Assembly (NCBI GenBank): GCA_033807775.1
Contig: CM066327.1
Span: 93,580,295 to 93,644,294, forward strand
Direction: 5' to 3'
Origin: Saussurea involucrata
Taxonomy: Eukaryota > Streptophyta > Magnoliopsida > Asterales > Asteraceae
DNA: 64,000 nt
Within the stretch, counting starts at the first letter, position 1, and each line of letters begins with the position of its first letter. The notes beneath the pieces are model-generated. The model searched no databases. It worked only from the letters and a program-made list of their open reading frames with translations, and was not told where the DNA came from. This document shows, piece by piece, positions 30,662 to 42,984 of this stretch. A program made the position numbers and the translations under genes.

Positions 30662-33141
30662 ACGAAGGTGTCCCTGGAACAGGGACTCACTCTAGAGACG
30701 AATGTGTTCCTCCAGAGGTTACACAAGGAACACAAGTATCAAGGGATGAGTTCCAAACCCTTGTCACCTCTGTGAACCAAACATTGAAAGAGTTGCAAAG
30801 CTCTTTCAAATCCTTTACAGAGACAACATCTACGGCTATCCTGAAACTGAACACCAAAATGGACAATCTGTCCACAGAGGTAAAAACCGCCATCTCAGAG
30901 ATGAAGTCTTCTGCCGAAACTACTGCCAAAGCAACAGCCACTTCTGCAGCTAAGGAATTCGGAACAACTGCAACTTCTGCTTTCAGGGACTCTGTCAAAG
31001 ATTTCCTTGAACAAATGAATACGCAATCCGACAGAGCAGAGGGCATCACTCCTGCAAACTTACAGAATGCCCTATCACAAGTACAAGCAGAGGCAATACG
31101 CAACTCGACAATAATGCAACCAAAAGACTATATGACCAGAGCACAGCTTACAGAGCTCGGACAGAACGTCATTAACCAGGTCACAGAAGTCATTGTCTCC
31201 TTCACAACTGCAAATGCCAACTATGTCAAGGATTTCAGAAAGAGTGTCGGCATAATGCGTTTCAAAACAGAAGCAGAGCTTGCGACATTGATTGGCCTCT
31301 GCGATGATGTCTGTGAAAAGTTGATGGCAGCAGGAGCTGAATTACCGAAGAAGCCCAACACTTCTTGCAGAGCAGAGGGTACTTCTGATAAAAGTCAGGA
31401 TGATTCTGATGATGACCAACCTGGTCCATCAGATAATCCTGAGGGGGAGAATCTAAGAGAGAAAGCTACGAGCAGAGGAATACAAAGTCCACCAATCGCA
31501 GCTGAACCAATCAACCAAGCCCCTCCAGAAGAAACCCAACAACAACCCCAAAAGATCACAGAGACAACACCCATCTCTGTGGAATCATCTCCTGACGAAA
31601 CCAAAACTCCAGAAGCAGATCAGCAAGCCACAGAGGCAACAACCGCCCCTGAGGTAATCATTTTGGAAGAAACAGATGAACAAACCACAGAGAAAACACC
31701 CACCTCTGTGGAAACACCCCAAACCATACCCAGAAGAAAGTCGATTGCCACCAAACCAAAAAGAGCAACGACCTCTGCTTCTGATGTTCTGAAAAGAATG
31801 CACACAACAATGAGTGATCGAATGGCACAGAGAGAAGAAGAAAGGAACAAGTTCACTTTAGCTTTCAAAATGGCAAGAAGATTTGATGTCAATACTTCAT
31901 CAACAGAAACTGAGCTCGCAGAAGAAGTCATCAAACAACCTCCAACAGAGGTTACAGAGCAAGTCAAGCCAACAGAACCATCGCCACAAAAGTCCTCTAA
32001 ATCACAATCGTCAAAATCCACAGAGGCAACCTCCATCAAACCAACAGAAGTGCCAACCTCAAAACCCACAGAAGCAACAGGTTCTGCCACGACAATAGCA
32101 AAAGATAAGGGCAAAAGGATACTGACAGAAGAGCCAAAGAAGAAGAAAACATTGCCAAAGCCAACAGAAAAACTAATGAAGAGTGCGTTTGACGCCTTTC
32201 AAATCCCAAAACCCGAAGAAGTTGACTGGGCACATGGATTGAAGCCTCTGTCAGAAATTCCTCTAACTGGTAGAGCTGCAGAAGTTGTTCAACAGATGGA
32301 GAGTCTCAGAAGACAAATTCCACGACCTGGTCCAACACATGATGAGATGGAAGAAGTGGTATACAAATACCTCTACAAACAATCCTATCAGACAAATCAT
32401 CCAGTAGATCATGTGACAGATCCAAGGATCAGAGAAGAATTTGAGAACATCTTCACAAGAACAAAGCCAAGAACCAAAGAAGATGTCTTCTCAATTCACA
32501 AAATCAAAAAGGTGATCTTCTGCAGATTCTCCTTCACAAGAACCTATCCAAGGGTCAGGTACAATCTTTACAAAGTCAGAAGAGAGAACAATTCAGAATC
32601 TACCTTCGCTGATGCTGACTTAAGAAACATCAATCCTTACGATCTACCTGACCTTCTGCAATGGACAAAAGACAACTACAACACAGAGCCTAATACCAGA
32701 GCCTATCAAGTGTTGAGAAAAGCGATGAGGGAAAAGCTTCTGCTATACAGCATGATAGATTTTCAGCTGGGAAAGGATCTTGGTCTCAAACATCTAGATC
32801 TACGACCACCAGAAGATCGCTGCCCACCAGACGTTGTGCCCAACTCAATCATCAGAGAACCAAGATTTGGGTTAGTATTTCAAAACCCACAACACCAGAT
32901 TAAACTTTTTGTACTCATGGATTGTCAGAAGTACGCAACCAGTACTCTGAGCAAATTCAGAGCAAGCCTTGTAAAATACAGAGGTACAGAGAAAATGGAT
33001 AGAGATGATGCAGATACTTTCATCAGAGAAATAGACTCAACAATCTGCCTAAGAGAACTCTGCATCAGATTCTACAAAGAGATCAGAAAAGTCGGCAGAG
33101 ACAACAGAAGCTACAACGATTTCAAAGATGCCAAAATCTGA
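30658..33141 (+). pseudogene. CopB1 additional ORF, C-terminal half
   Basis: An 827-codon open frame with no ATG at its start; it is the continuation of the upstream half after the frameshift. Residues of about 20-130 form a coiled coil (VNQTLKELQSSFKSF and following), then a long Pro/Thr/Glu-rich linker with repeated PTE units (32023-32082) that carry the CAGAGG or CAGAAG word. Residues 530-827 are the conserved C-terminal domain (YPRVRYNLYKV, DLPDLLQWTK, MREKLLLYSMIDFQLGKDLG, then DCQKYATSTLSKFRASL). Homologous ends occur in CopA, CopB2, CopC and CopF. Together the halves give about 1,720 codons, larger than pol itself. No catalytic motif seen. Confidence 0.75.
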
Positions 33142-33316
33142 TTCTCAGACGTCCAATCTCTGCAAACAAAGTTAAAGTTTATCTTTCATTGTACTCAAAT
33201 GTAAAATGCCTCTGGCATATTTCTAAATGAAAGAAATTTCGAGGTATTGTTTAACCTCTGTCTTATCTAACTTAGCCAAACTTAACTCAAGTTCAAATTT
33301 TTTATTTTTCACTACT

Positions 33317-34180
33317 TAGGGGGAGATTGTTAGCTTCAATCTTCCTAATCATAGAAGTATTTAGAAGTAGTGAAAAATAGGCTAAGTGAAGAAAGCCTCT
33401 TACAGAAGTTCTGCCGACATTACCGGGAAATCAAGGTCAAGAAGCTACAGAAGCAGCAGAAGCTTCCTACAGAAGCTTTGTCATACGCACAAAGAAGACC
33501 AAAGACTCAGAATCCGGCGAAGACTGCTCCACAGAGGACCAGACCGCAGAACCTCTGTAACTCATTACAGAGCCTCTGTGGTCCTCACTGAGACTTGAAG
33601 ATATTTATAATATCTTGCTACTGTTACAGGACTCGTACATCAACTTGCATGGTAGCATGCCCTGTCCAACATCGACGTGTCAAACTCTGATTGGACTCAG
33701 TAGGGCTTAGTACATATTAGACGTCTGCTGCATTAAATGCAATACAGCACGTCTGACTGTTCATGCCATCCTTGCAACTGTTCACGACATCCTCTCAACT
33801 ATTCATACGTACCTTTTGAATAGTAGCATATGCTTTATGGTCCCCTTTAGAGTGGTATATAAGGAAGACTCATGTTGAGTTCTTCCTTACACACACAAAA
33901 ACAATACACAACACTTCAATCGAACATCAAGAACACAAAATCTTATTCACCTTAAGAGTCATATCTGTTTTAAAGCTTTTTCTTACTCACGGTTCATAAA
34001 CCTGTTCTTGATATATATTCAGTAAACTTTGAGATATAATATTCTGTTCACTGTTTATTTATAGTTTGTTCTAAATCTATCAAACTTATCTGTTAGTTCT
34101 TTAAATACGCTTCCGCATCAAACCTTAAACCTGAACTAATAGATCTGATAATCTTGTTTAAAGCAAAACGGGAACCAACA
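33317..34180 (+). repeat. CopB1 polypurine tract and 3' LTR
   Basis: TAGGGGGAGAT (33317-33327) followed by TGTTAGCTTC at 33328. TATATAAG at 33856-33863. The LTR ends CCAACA at 34180 and is followed by the target repeat TTAAC. Eight of about thirteen substitutions relative to the 5' LTR fall in its first 170 bp, the part involved in the left-hand array. Confidence 0.92.
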
Positions 34181-34806
34181 TTAACTCATTTTGAGCCAAT
34201 GGTATTTGTGGGTAGCGCTATTTGGATTGACAACCCCACTTTAAGCTGACGAGCTAGAAGTGCACTCTACCAGTAACAATAATGGTATTACCCATGTGGA
34301 ATTAATCCACCACTGAGGTAGGAGGTGAATAATTTAAGGGGCGTTGGTTTGTCGGAAGGTTTGGTAGTGGCTCAATGCGATGACATCATTGTATACTTTA
34401 TACCTCGTGCAAATACTCGAACAACTGGTTACGTAAACTTCGTGTGAACAAACGTTTCACAATAACATTTTCTGCATACAAATTTACTGTTAGTGCATAC
34501 GAAAACCTATGAACTCACTAACTCTTTGTAGTTGACCCTTTCTTTTCATCATGCTTTTCAGGTGCTAATAGGTAAGCGAAGGCATGTAGGGTGCATTTTG
34601 CATGATCACATCAACATCAAGAACATTAAAATTTCTACTGTTAATTTTTGTATCCGGCGTCTTCTTTTTCAAACAATTTGCTTAAGACGTTGTAATGTAA
34701 TATTTTGAACTATTGTATTGAATGTTGTGGTTGGGGTTGTCTGTTACCTTTTGAATGAAACCCTACGCTGTTATACATCGTGTTTTCGCTTTAGCGGGGT
34801 GTGACA
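34181..34806 (+). repeat. Gypsy 3' LTR, right part
   Basis: Resumes after the CopB1 target duplication (34181-34185) and ends GGGGTGTGACA at 34806, matching the TGTGACACCC start as a short terminal inverted repeat. Non-coding. It completes the LTR begun at 12816. Confidence 0.8.
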
Positions 34807-35565
34807 TAGTTGATTCTGAGTTTTGCTATTAAGTCCCCGTTTACTCTACATTACCCATTAACTCACGTTTTGAGCCGTTAGTATTATGGATAACGTTATT
34901 TGGTTGACACCCACTCACCTCGCGAGTGCATAATTACTATTTTCTGTAATTCCGTAATTCCGTAAGCATGTTGGCGATGGAACATGCAGTTTGGGGCATT
35001 CCGTAATTATGTTTGGGTAGTGGGCTCATTTCTTAACATATAATTGCGTACGATATTATACCTTGCGCATGTTGACAAGCGAACTCTTAAACTGTTGTGC
35101 GGATTTACAAAAGTGTTTTCATAACCAGTTGACATATCCACTTGTGCGGATTTACACAAGTGTTTTCATAACCAGTTGACATATCCACTTGTGCCGATTT
35201 ACAAAGATGCTTTAAAACTACAACCGAATACTCAATCCACTTGTGCGGATTAAAACTGTTTCTATGACAAACTTTGTTGTACTCATAAAACCTATGATCT
35301 CACCAACTATTCAATAGTTTACACTCTCATTTACATTCTTTTCAGGAAATAGCAAGTAAGGTTTGAACTTTAGAAGGCACCACAAGTAGCGGCATCCAAC
35401 ACTTTTTCCTTATCATGTCAATTTATGTTTTTGGACAAATTTGTACTTTGAAACAAGATGTATTTTGTGAACTTTTAGTTATGATGATTGTGTGTTGTCT
35501 TCTACCTTACGCAATGAAACCTTGAGCTGTGACATCTCGTATTTCCGCTTTAGCGGGGTGTGACA
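34807..35565 (+). repeat. Second, 5'-truncated gypsy LTR
   Basis: Aligns to the tail of the gypsy LTR from near AAGTCCCC (34840, compare 15311) through TTGAGCCG and on to the same ending, TTTAGCGGGGTGTGACA, at 35565. It is diverged from the first copy, so it is an older or related insertion. A 47-bp direct repeat lies at 35096-35189 with a partial third copy to about 35215. Confidence 0.7.
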
Positions 35566-36783
35566 TCATCGAGGTATCTCTGATAGAACTTTCAGTTATC
35601 ATTGAAGTAAAATCTTAAAAATTACTTCTCAAACTGTTCCGACAATATCAGAAAGATATGCGAGTGGAATCACAAAGACTCGTGCATGTGTGAAATAATT
35701 AAATTATATCTGTTTGGCTCAAATATTGATTTAACCTGGGACTCAAGTTAAGAATCAATTGACACAATGCTAAAAAATGAAGTTCGGAGACCGGAGCTGA
35801 TGTCTTCCTTTTTCAATATTTAAGACCTCCGAGTGAGGAATAGATAGATTATATGCTAAATCTTCATGAATATGTGAAACAAGCATCTTTTGTGAGACAC
35901 TTGAGTGGCTAGGTGGGGTGACACTAGTTATCGACACTAGGTCCATGTCTGTTTTAATATTCATCTCCAAAGAACGAGAATGAATAGATTTTGTGGTTAC
36001 TCGGATAACTGACTCGGTTTGGTAAGGACAATTAATTCTTCTAAGTTCTGCCACATCCTCACCATTTTTCTTTTCACTCCAAACTCATCTATGCATCTAG
36101 ACTCCTCACTGATGTCTATAATTGGATGTGTTTCTTGGGTAGGTCCTTCCGGTTCTGGATAGACAATAGAAACAAGACAAGTCCTAACACTCGTAGCATT
36201 TATCAAATAAAAACAGTGAAGTAAACATTTAAAAACGAGTTCTAAGATGAAATGTTTAGAAGTCAAAACCTTTAAGAACGAGTTCTGAACTGAATTATTC
36301 AGAAGTCATGATTGAAATAATAGAGTTTCAATGAACAAGATCAAACGCTAAAAAGAATGACTCAGTAAGCACAGTATTTGCAATAAATGAAACAATTGAT
36401 CAGAAAGTTTAATTGTGAAGAACAAGTCACAATTAACGTGTCAGATAAGAATTGAATCATTAATAGAAATGACGTATTATAAAGAACAAATTAGAATTCA
36501 AGCGAGTGTATTTCCACCGAAATAATTCAACGAATATGTGAGACATGGAAATAACTAAATCAAGAAAATATAACACATGGTAATTCTGGAATTTAAAATC
36601 GAAGAAAAACAAACACAAGTAAGATTTCAGAAGAAATTACCATGGTTCTTTGAATTCACTAAATATTCATTTATGTTCCATAAACCTGGTACTCCCCCTC
36701 AAAAGTGGCATATCCTTGAATTGTTAGTCATGTGATATGAATAATCTGAATTTGATCACACATGACATTCCTGCAAAAACAAA
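35566..36783 (+). other. Unassigned region
   Basis: No coding region or repeat that I recognise. Two overlapping open frames on the minus strand (35770-36054 and 35997-36266) look like residue of one degraded coding sequence, with no recognisable motif. The right 130 bp contain a purine tract on the minus strand (complement near 36690), possibly the truncated 3' part of CopD. Confidence 0.4.
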
Positions 36784-38799
36784 TCAAAAGGATTTTGGTA
36801 TCCATGTTGTGATGGATCCTTGATGGTTAGATGCCTTGACTTTAAAATGGGGATTGGGGATATTATAAGTACCATACCAATTATTATCGTACCTTGGATA
36901 CGTAAAGTCACTCTTTCCACAATGAGTGCAACAGATCTTTGCTCGGTTTAGACTAATCATCTTAGCTATAGGGTAGACTTGAGCAGGTGAACCAGTGTTG
37001 GAAATAAATGACTTTGTATCAACTACAGGAGAAACATGGGACTTGTTTCCATCACTGCCTTATGTAGTTGATTTCTTTCTCCAAACCATTTTTACTTTTC
37101 TAAAAACATGATTATCTGAAGAATCATCAAGCTCACTTTCAGAAGAACTAGAGTAGTAAGATTGTCTTTCCTAGAGTTCTCGGTCTTTCGATGTTTATGT
37201 GAACGTCTTTTAGATTTAGATTTTAATGGTTTGGATGTTTTAGGCAAATAAACTCTTTTGGAGGCAGAAGTGGAGCACTCCCCTCTTTGAAAATTTATCA
37301 GTTCACTCATCCTTTCAAGGATTTGAACATGATTCGAAAGTTTGGGTGCAAAGTCAATCTTAGCAATCTCATCATCTAGGTAAACTGTGGAATTCATAAA
37401 CGCAGAGAACCGGTGTTCCGTGTCAGATTTATCATCATTGTCTGAGTGGGTTGAGAAACAGTTTACATTAAGATTTTGGAAGGAATCAGCAGCAAAAGGG
37501 TTTTCAAAATCAGAGATGAGATTCCTGTTACAAAAATTTGTTTGAACCTCTTTGCCTTTATTTGAAAAACTCAAAGCCTTGTCAATTGTGTCGGATGACA
37601 ACACACCTAAGAAGGCTTTGCATGAGGAACTATCTGAATTAGATGATGACGGTTCGACTGAGATTGGTTCGAGGGTGCTATTTTTGATAGGAGTAACAAC
37701 ATGGTCAGGCAGATTATGATTTTCTACCTTAGCAACCCTTTCCTGAAGAACTTATGTCGCCAAAGTAGACAGTTTAGACGTGAGTCTAGCAATCTCAGTT
37801 TTAAAAGTTGTTCTTTCAGATTCAGATAGAGGCTCGGTTTTGGTTCGTTCAAACTTTTGAAAGGTGGATAGAAGGACAGTCCTTTTGTAGTCAAAAGCTG
37901 CCTTGTCTCTTTCAGTTGATTCTTCGAGTTGGAAAATGATATTTTCCAGTATGAGAGGTGGAACATAATGTTTGTACTCTGATAGGTTGGAAAAATTCTT
38001 ATCTGGTGTTGCCTCAACTGGAACGGGAATTTCCGTTGCTTTGGCAACAAAATAGATGTCGAAGTAATCATTTGAAAGATAAGGTATGTTATTTTTCAAA
38101 TACGAGGCATTAAGCTTTTCATAGACAAAAGGAACTTGCACGTTTATGTTTTTACGAGGTTGTTCATCATCCTTACTAGTTATCTTCAGTAGGCTTTTTC
38201 AAAACTTTTGGCAGAGGAATGCCAATTTTTCTTTTTAATGTTTCTTGCTCCTCATCCTCTGGAGACAATTTGGTCCATCTTATTTTCTACTGTGGGTACC
38301 TCTTATCAAGTCCTAAAAAGTCGAACTCATAGAGTGTGGGGACTTTAGATAAGATATTCTTTAGGTAACACGGGTTGTCATATCTGAGTCCCTAAAGAGA
38401 GTTCTAATATTTGAATTCCTTAGGTTTATTCAAATGAATTGTTTGATCCGTTTGACCTCGCTTGTAAAGCTTGGACTCAAGATCTTTGAGCTTTTTGGTT
38501 AGCTTCTCATTTTCGCTTTGAACTGTGGACCCTTGTTTGACAATCTTACTATACTCGTCCTGAGACTGATTGAACTTGTCAGCAATTTCTATTAATTGAA
38601 CTTCTAAGGACTCAGTCGTTTTGGAAATAACTGCACATTCTTCTTTATAAATATTAATTATGCATTTATGGCTAGCGTTTTCGACAGCTAGATTACCTAT
38701 AGTGTCATAATTTCTTTTAATGTTCGCTTCTAAGTCAGTGATTTGGGCTTGTAAATGAGAAACTTTCTCTTTGAGCTCAGAATAAGTTAGGTAAGACAT
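36784..38799 (-). pseudogene. gag: CopD Gag-like coding remnant
   Basis: Reads leftwards from an ATG at 38799. The first 130 codons are a coiled coil (LKEKVSHLQAQITDLEANI). Then come frame breaks, a middle piece matching the copia Gag segment with NPCYLKN and LYEF motifs (about 38280-38400), a second helical piece (38141-37752), an acidic piece (37604-37092) and a half zinc-knuckle-like CTHCGKSD near 36925. It ends in TTWIPKSF and a stop at 36784. The usual N-terminal Gag domain is absent and protease does not follow, so this is a partial, broken element. The WIPK-stop-TTTTTGCAG ending matches the gag-pol boundary of the other elements. Confidence 0.6.
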
Positions 38800-38844
38800 T
38801 GTTACTTGAAAGAATATAATCGTTAGACAATTCAAGATATCGAT

Positions 38845-39201
38845 CTAAAAGAAATCAGAGAGTGTATCATAGAATACTCAAATGTCCCCCTTCGGCGACT
38901 TAACACGGGGGTCCCGCTAGAGAATCCGGATTTGGGTTTCCCCGGATATAGAACCCGGGTGAGGAACCCGGGTTTGAGAAAGACCGGTATTCAAGTCCGG
39001 TATCGGGACAAAGTCCAGGAATAGGCATGAGTAGTGTTCGGGTAACAGATCTGGGACTAAGGATCCGGGACAAGGGAACCCGAGAGTTTGAAACCACCTG
39101 GTGTTAGGGACCGGGATAATGTTATCCGGTATAAGGACCTCGGGATTCGTATCGGGTAAGGCACTGGGAAATTAAAGACCGGAAAAACGAAGGACACGTA
39201 C
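38845..39201 (-). other. CopD leader with CCGG-rich block, possible leader intron
   Basis: Between primer site and ATG, read on the minus strand, a CTCCAG/GTACGT donor at 39201 and a TTCTTTTAG acceptor at 38845 would bound a 357-bp intron. Within it the palindrome CCGG occurs ten times by my count in about 300 bp, in varied contexts (ACCCGGGT, TCCGGTAT, ACCGGGAT), in otherwise AT-rich surroundings. Confidence 0.4.
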
Positions 39202-39576
39202 CTGGAGGTCGATAAGCGATGAACACGGATCTGGAGAAAGGACTTTCTTGGTGATTTTTGTTCTTGAGCAATTTTAGCACAACCAAACCACAAAAGAACA
39301 CAAAGTACTGGTAGATTTTTCTCCTAAACACCTCCTATTGCTTAAAAAAACTTGAAAAATTGAAGAACTTTGAATCGAATGTTAACCAATTAAGGATCTA
39401 AAACTTTGAGTTTAACTTAGAAAAATTGCAGAAATCAGTTTAATAATATACATAATAGATTGGAATACACTGATTTCACTTTAATTGCAAAAAAAAAAAC
39501 CTAAGAACGCTGCGCCGTTTTGTAAACTGTTATGAATGAATCAAATCAAGAAAGAACTTACCTTGATTGTCTCTCT

Positions 39577-39588
39577 GCTCTGATACCA
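39577..39588 (-). other. CopD primer binding site
   Basis: The complement reads TGGTATCAGAGC, the initiator tRNA-Met type site, two bases inside the LTR end at 39591. Confidence 0.85.
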
Positions 39589-39590
39589 CA

Positions 39591-39896
39591 TGTAGATCCC
39601 AGTGTGACCAAGTAACAATGTATCGAATGCTTAACTTTCAATTGAATGATTAAAGAGAACTTTTACATATGAATGAAAAACAAAATTCTGTCTCTAATCT
39701 CTATTAGGCGTAATCAACATTCTTACCTAATTAGCTAAACAAAGCAACATAAAATAGCTAGGGCTTATGACTATTAAGGCCCAAGCCCAATCATACACTA
39801 AAGCACATATTATCAATTATGAGGCTTTTACAATAAATAATAACCTATTATTTTCTTTATATCACTTTCTATTTTATAAGACATTTAGTCCTAACA
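39591..39896 (-). repeat. CopD 5' LTR (about 306 bp)
   Basis: On the minus strand it starts TGTTAGGACT (39896) and ends GGGATCTACA (39591) next to the primer site. No matching LTR is seen on the left, so the element has lost its 3' end. Confidence 0.6.
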
Positions 39897-40653
39897 TAAA
39901 TGGTAACAATTCTGGTGCAAAAACTTTCCTTTTCATGTTAAATACAAAGAACATAACAAAAAAGATACATATGACCATCAAAGGTAAACATAGATTAAGA
40001 TGGTAGAAAACATAACTGATAATCCAAGGCAAAGAAAGCCAGAGATCACAAATGCAAATAAGCCAGACATCGGCTAAGGCTTAAAGGGCCAAGAAGCATA
40101 AACTTATAATTCTTGAATAAAAATCATACCTAAAAAAATATCAATAAGTCAAGAATATAACAAAAAAAGTTAAAAAATACGTTAGCTGAAGGAGTTAAAA
40201 TGTCAAGATAAGGTTAAAACATAAAGGACCCGATCATCCATCTTCGACTTCTATGTTGCTCTCTGATAAATCTTCATATTGTAGTCAGTACTATAAATTG
40301 ATACAAAAATCAACATCGCACTTATTATCTTCTATGAAAGCATGCCAAACAAAATGATTCAAATAAAAGAAATCCTCACCAAATAAAGAAACTTTCCCTA
40401 TTTTAAGTTAAAAGTTACAAATAAAAGACTCTCAAGTAAAAGATCAGGAATACACAAAGAATCAAAGTCTTATGAAGATTCCCAAACTTAAAAAATTAGG
40501 TCATGTAGAAAAACCTATTGTGAGAAAAATTAGGTAAAACTCACCCGATTTCGAATACAATCATGTAGAAAGACATAAAACTTATAATAAAATTGAAAAT
40601 CTAAGATGAAAAAAGTCTTAACATAGAATCAGGAAGTCTGATCACATAATGTT
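39897..40653. other. Unassigned AT-rich region
   Basis: No open frame of note and no repeat recognised. It is the left flank of CopB2 and was contiguous with 55479 before that insertion. Confidence 0.5.
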
Positions 40654-41366
40654 TGTTGGTTCCGTTTTTACTTAAACAATGATATTTCTATCTATTAGTT
40701 CAAACAAGAAATAGTGCGGAAGCGTTTTACGAACTAACATATATGTTTTGGTAGAAAGACACACAATATCAAATACACAGAGTGGAAATAACACAGATAA
40801 TTAACTCAATGATTCACTGTATTTGATATCATAAGAACACCAAGAACACCGAAAGTATTACAAGAATTCTGCTCTAATGGTGTATGTGTCGTGCAAAGCT
40901 TGATAGAAGAGCTCAACATGAGTCTTCTATTTATACTACTTCTAAAGGGGACAAGGTGGAGACAAGAAGTACTAAGGTACAAAGACACTATCGTGGAACA
41001 GTGACAGGTACAACCTTGCTGTAGTGCGCCGCACTCTACAATGACTGCAACCCATCAGAGGTTGACACCTGGAGGCAGTAGGGCGAGCCTTGTACGATTG
41101 ATCTTCAAGATCTTCGTACAACAGTAAACGTGAGAAGCACGATCGTCTTTGTCTTGATCTTCAGGTATTCTTTTAAGTCTTTAGTCTTCATACCATAGAG
41201 GCTCTGCCAAACATGACAGAGGCTTTGTGGCCTTGTCCTCTATGAAGAGTCTTCTGGCGATTCTTCACTTCGGTCTTCTTGGAGACTCGACAGAGGCTTC
41301 TGTCGAATACTTCTATACTTAGCCTATTTTTGAATACTTTTTAAACAATAAAGATTGGAGCTAACA
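40654..41366 (-). repeat. CopB2 3' LTR
   Basis: On the minus strand it runs from TGTTAGCTCC at 41366 to CCAACA at 40654. The purine tract on the internal side is the complement of 41367-41377 (AGGGGGAGAT). A TATA box (TATAAATAG) is at the complement of about 40928-40936. Confidence 0.92.
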
Positions 41367-41502
41367 ATCTCCCCCTAAGTGTTGAAAAATAAAAAATTGA
41401 AAGGTGCATGGTTTTCTAGGCTAAGTACCCGACAAGAGGTATTTGACCTCTGTAAAATATTTTCTTTTCATATAAGATTATGCCAGAGGTATTTACATTT
41501 GA

Positions 41503-42772
41503 TTACATGATGAAAGAAGAAGTGGCAGATATTTGTAGACTAACAAAGACGTTGGCGTTTTGGAAGTCGTTGAAACTTCTGTTGTCGAGTCCTACTTCTT
41601 TGAGCTGATGATAGATTCTGATGCAGAGGGTTCTGAAGTTGATGACGGAGTCAATGACCTCTATCAGTCTATCGGCGGAGGATTTATCCATCAATTCCGT
41701 TCCTCTGTGCTCCATGAGGATGGCTTTGATTTCTGTCAAAGTACTTGTTGCATACTTTTGACAGTCCATCTCTAGGAACAGTCTCGACTTCCCAGCAGGA
41801 TATTGATAGACTAACCCAACCTTTGGAAATGTAATGATTGAGTTTGGTATGGGAGAGGATGGGCAGTCATCTTCAGGTGGTCTGAGACTTAGGTTTCTCA
41901 CTCCAAGATCTCGTCCTACTTGGAAATCACTAGGCTGTATAGCAGAAGTTTCTCACACATGGATTTCCTGATCACCCTGTATGCCCTTCGATTTGCATCT
42001 GTTGTGAAGTTCTGTTTTGTCCAGTTCAGAAGGTCGGGTAGGTCGAAGGGGATTAAGTTCCTAAGCTCAGCGTCTGAGAATAGGTTCTCGGTTCTGTCCA
42101 TTCTTTTGACCTTATAGATGTTGTAGAAGACCTTAGGTGTGGTTCTGGTGTGAGAGAACTTACAGTATATGACCTTGTCGATTTTGGAGATTGAGTAGAC
42201 TTGGTTGACAGGCTTGGGTGTTGTTCTTGTGAAGATGTGGTCGAGCTCAGCACGGAAGTCGGGGTCTTGAATGGATGGTGGCATAGAGTCTACGACGGTT
42301 CTGTTGTATAAGTACATGTACACTACTTTTTCCATCTGTCGTGGGGGTGCACCAGGTGGAGGCATGGGCCTGCGTAGAGCATCCAATTGCCCTTTATCTG
42401 GGCGACTCCGTCCTCTGTAGGTTTTGCCATTGGATTCAAGACGGGTGTTTTTGACAGAGGGGGAATGCTAAAGGCCCAATCTTCTTCTTCAGGCTTGGGT
42501 GTGACGTAGGCGTCGAAGGCGCTTTTCATCAATTTCTCTATTGGTTGATGCTTTGGCTTCTTCTTTTTAGGTTCCTTTGCCATGATTCCTTTTCCCTTGT
42601 CTTTTTCTTTAGACTGTTCTGCTTGATGTGTTGCCTCTGTTGGTGGTGCTTCTGCTGTTGTAGGGGTTGCCTCTGTAGGTTTTGAAATTTGAGCTTCTGA
42701 GGACTTGGACGGAGGAGTTTCTGCTGGTGAGACTTCTATAGACTTGCTCAAATATTTTCTTTTGTGAGCCAT
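41503..42772 (-). pseudogene. CopB2 additional ORF, C-terminal domain
   Basis: Open pieces 42772-42323, 42386-41916 and 41901-41503 on the minus strand correspond to the last 450 codons of the CopB1 additional ORF. A Pro/Thr/Glu-rich linker with a KKKKPKHQ basic patch is followed by the conserved domain (TPKVFYNIYKVKRM, DLPDLLNWTKQN, MDCQKYATSTLTEIKA). The DCQKYATSTL patch is identical to CopB1. Two frame changes break it. It ends near 41503, 137 bp from the LTR. Function unknown. Confidence 0.7.
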
Positions 42773-42984
42773 AGTCTTGGTTCTGGTTTAGGTTTTGGGT
42801 GTGGGAGATAGAGGTTTTGTTGTTGTATCTTCTGGTGTAGGGGATGGTAACTTAGGTTCTTCTGGTGTTTTTGGTTTTGGTGATTGGGATGGTTGATCTT
42901 CTTCAGAGGATGTCAGGATTTTAAATTATTCACGGGTTGGTACATCTTCTCCGAATATAGAGGTTGTTTCCATAGAGGTGGGTG

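Larger units (their letters stand above)
15343..34180 (+). mobile_element. CopB1: Ty1/copia Sirevirus-like element nested in the gypsy LTR
   Basis: Both outer ends are visible: TGTTAGCTTC at 15343 and CCAACA at 34180, flanked by the identical target duplication TTAAC (15338-15342 and 34181-34185). Internal order: LTR expanded by the tandem array, tRNA-Met primer site, gag, pol, spacer with two extra purine tracts, internal promoter, a very large additional ORF, purine tract, 3' LTR. The intact 5' LTR copy (18943-19794) and the 3' LTR (33328-34180) differ at about 13 sites and one indel by my count, so the insertion is young. The word CAGAGG/CCTCTG is dispersed throughout. Confidence 0.95.

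Noticed and set aside
35770..36266. Overlapping minus-strand frames as a gene
   Set aside because: Short, overlapping in different frames, no recognised domain; probably degraded sequence.
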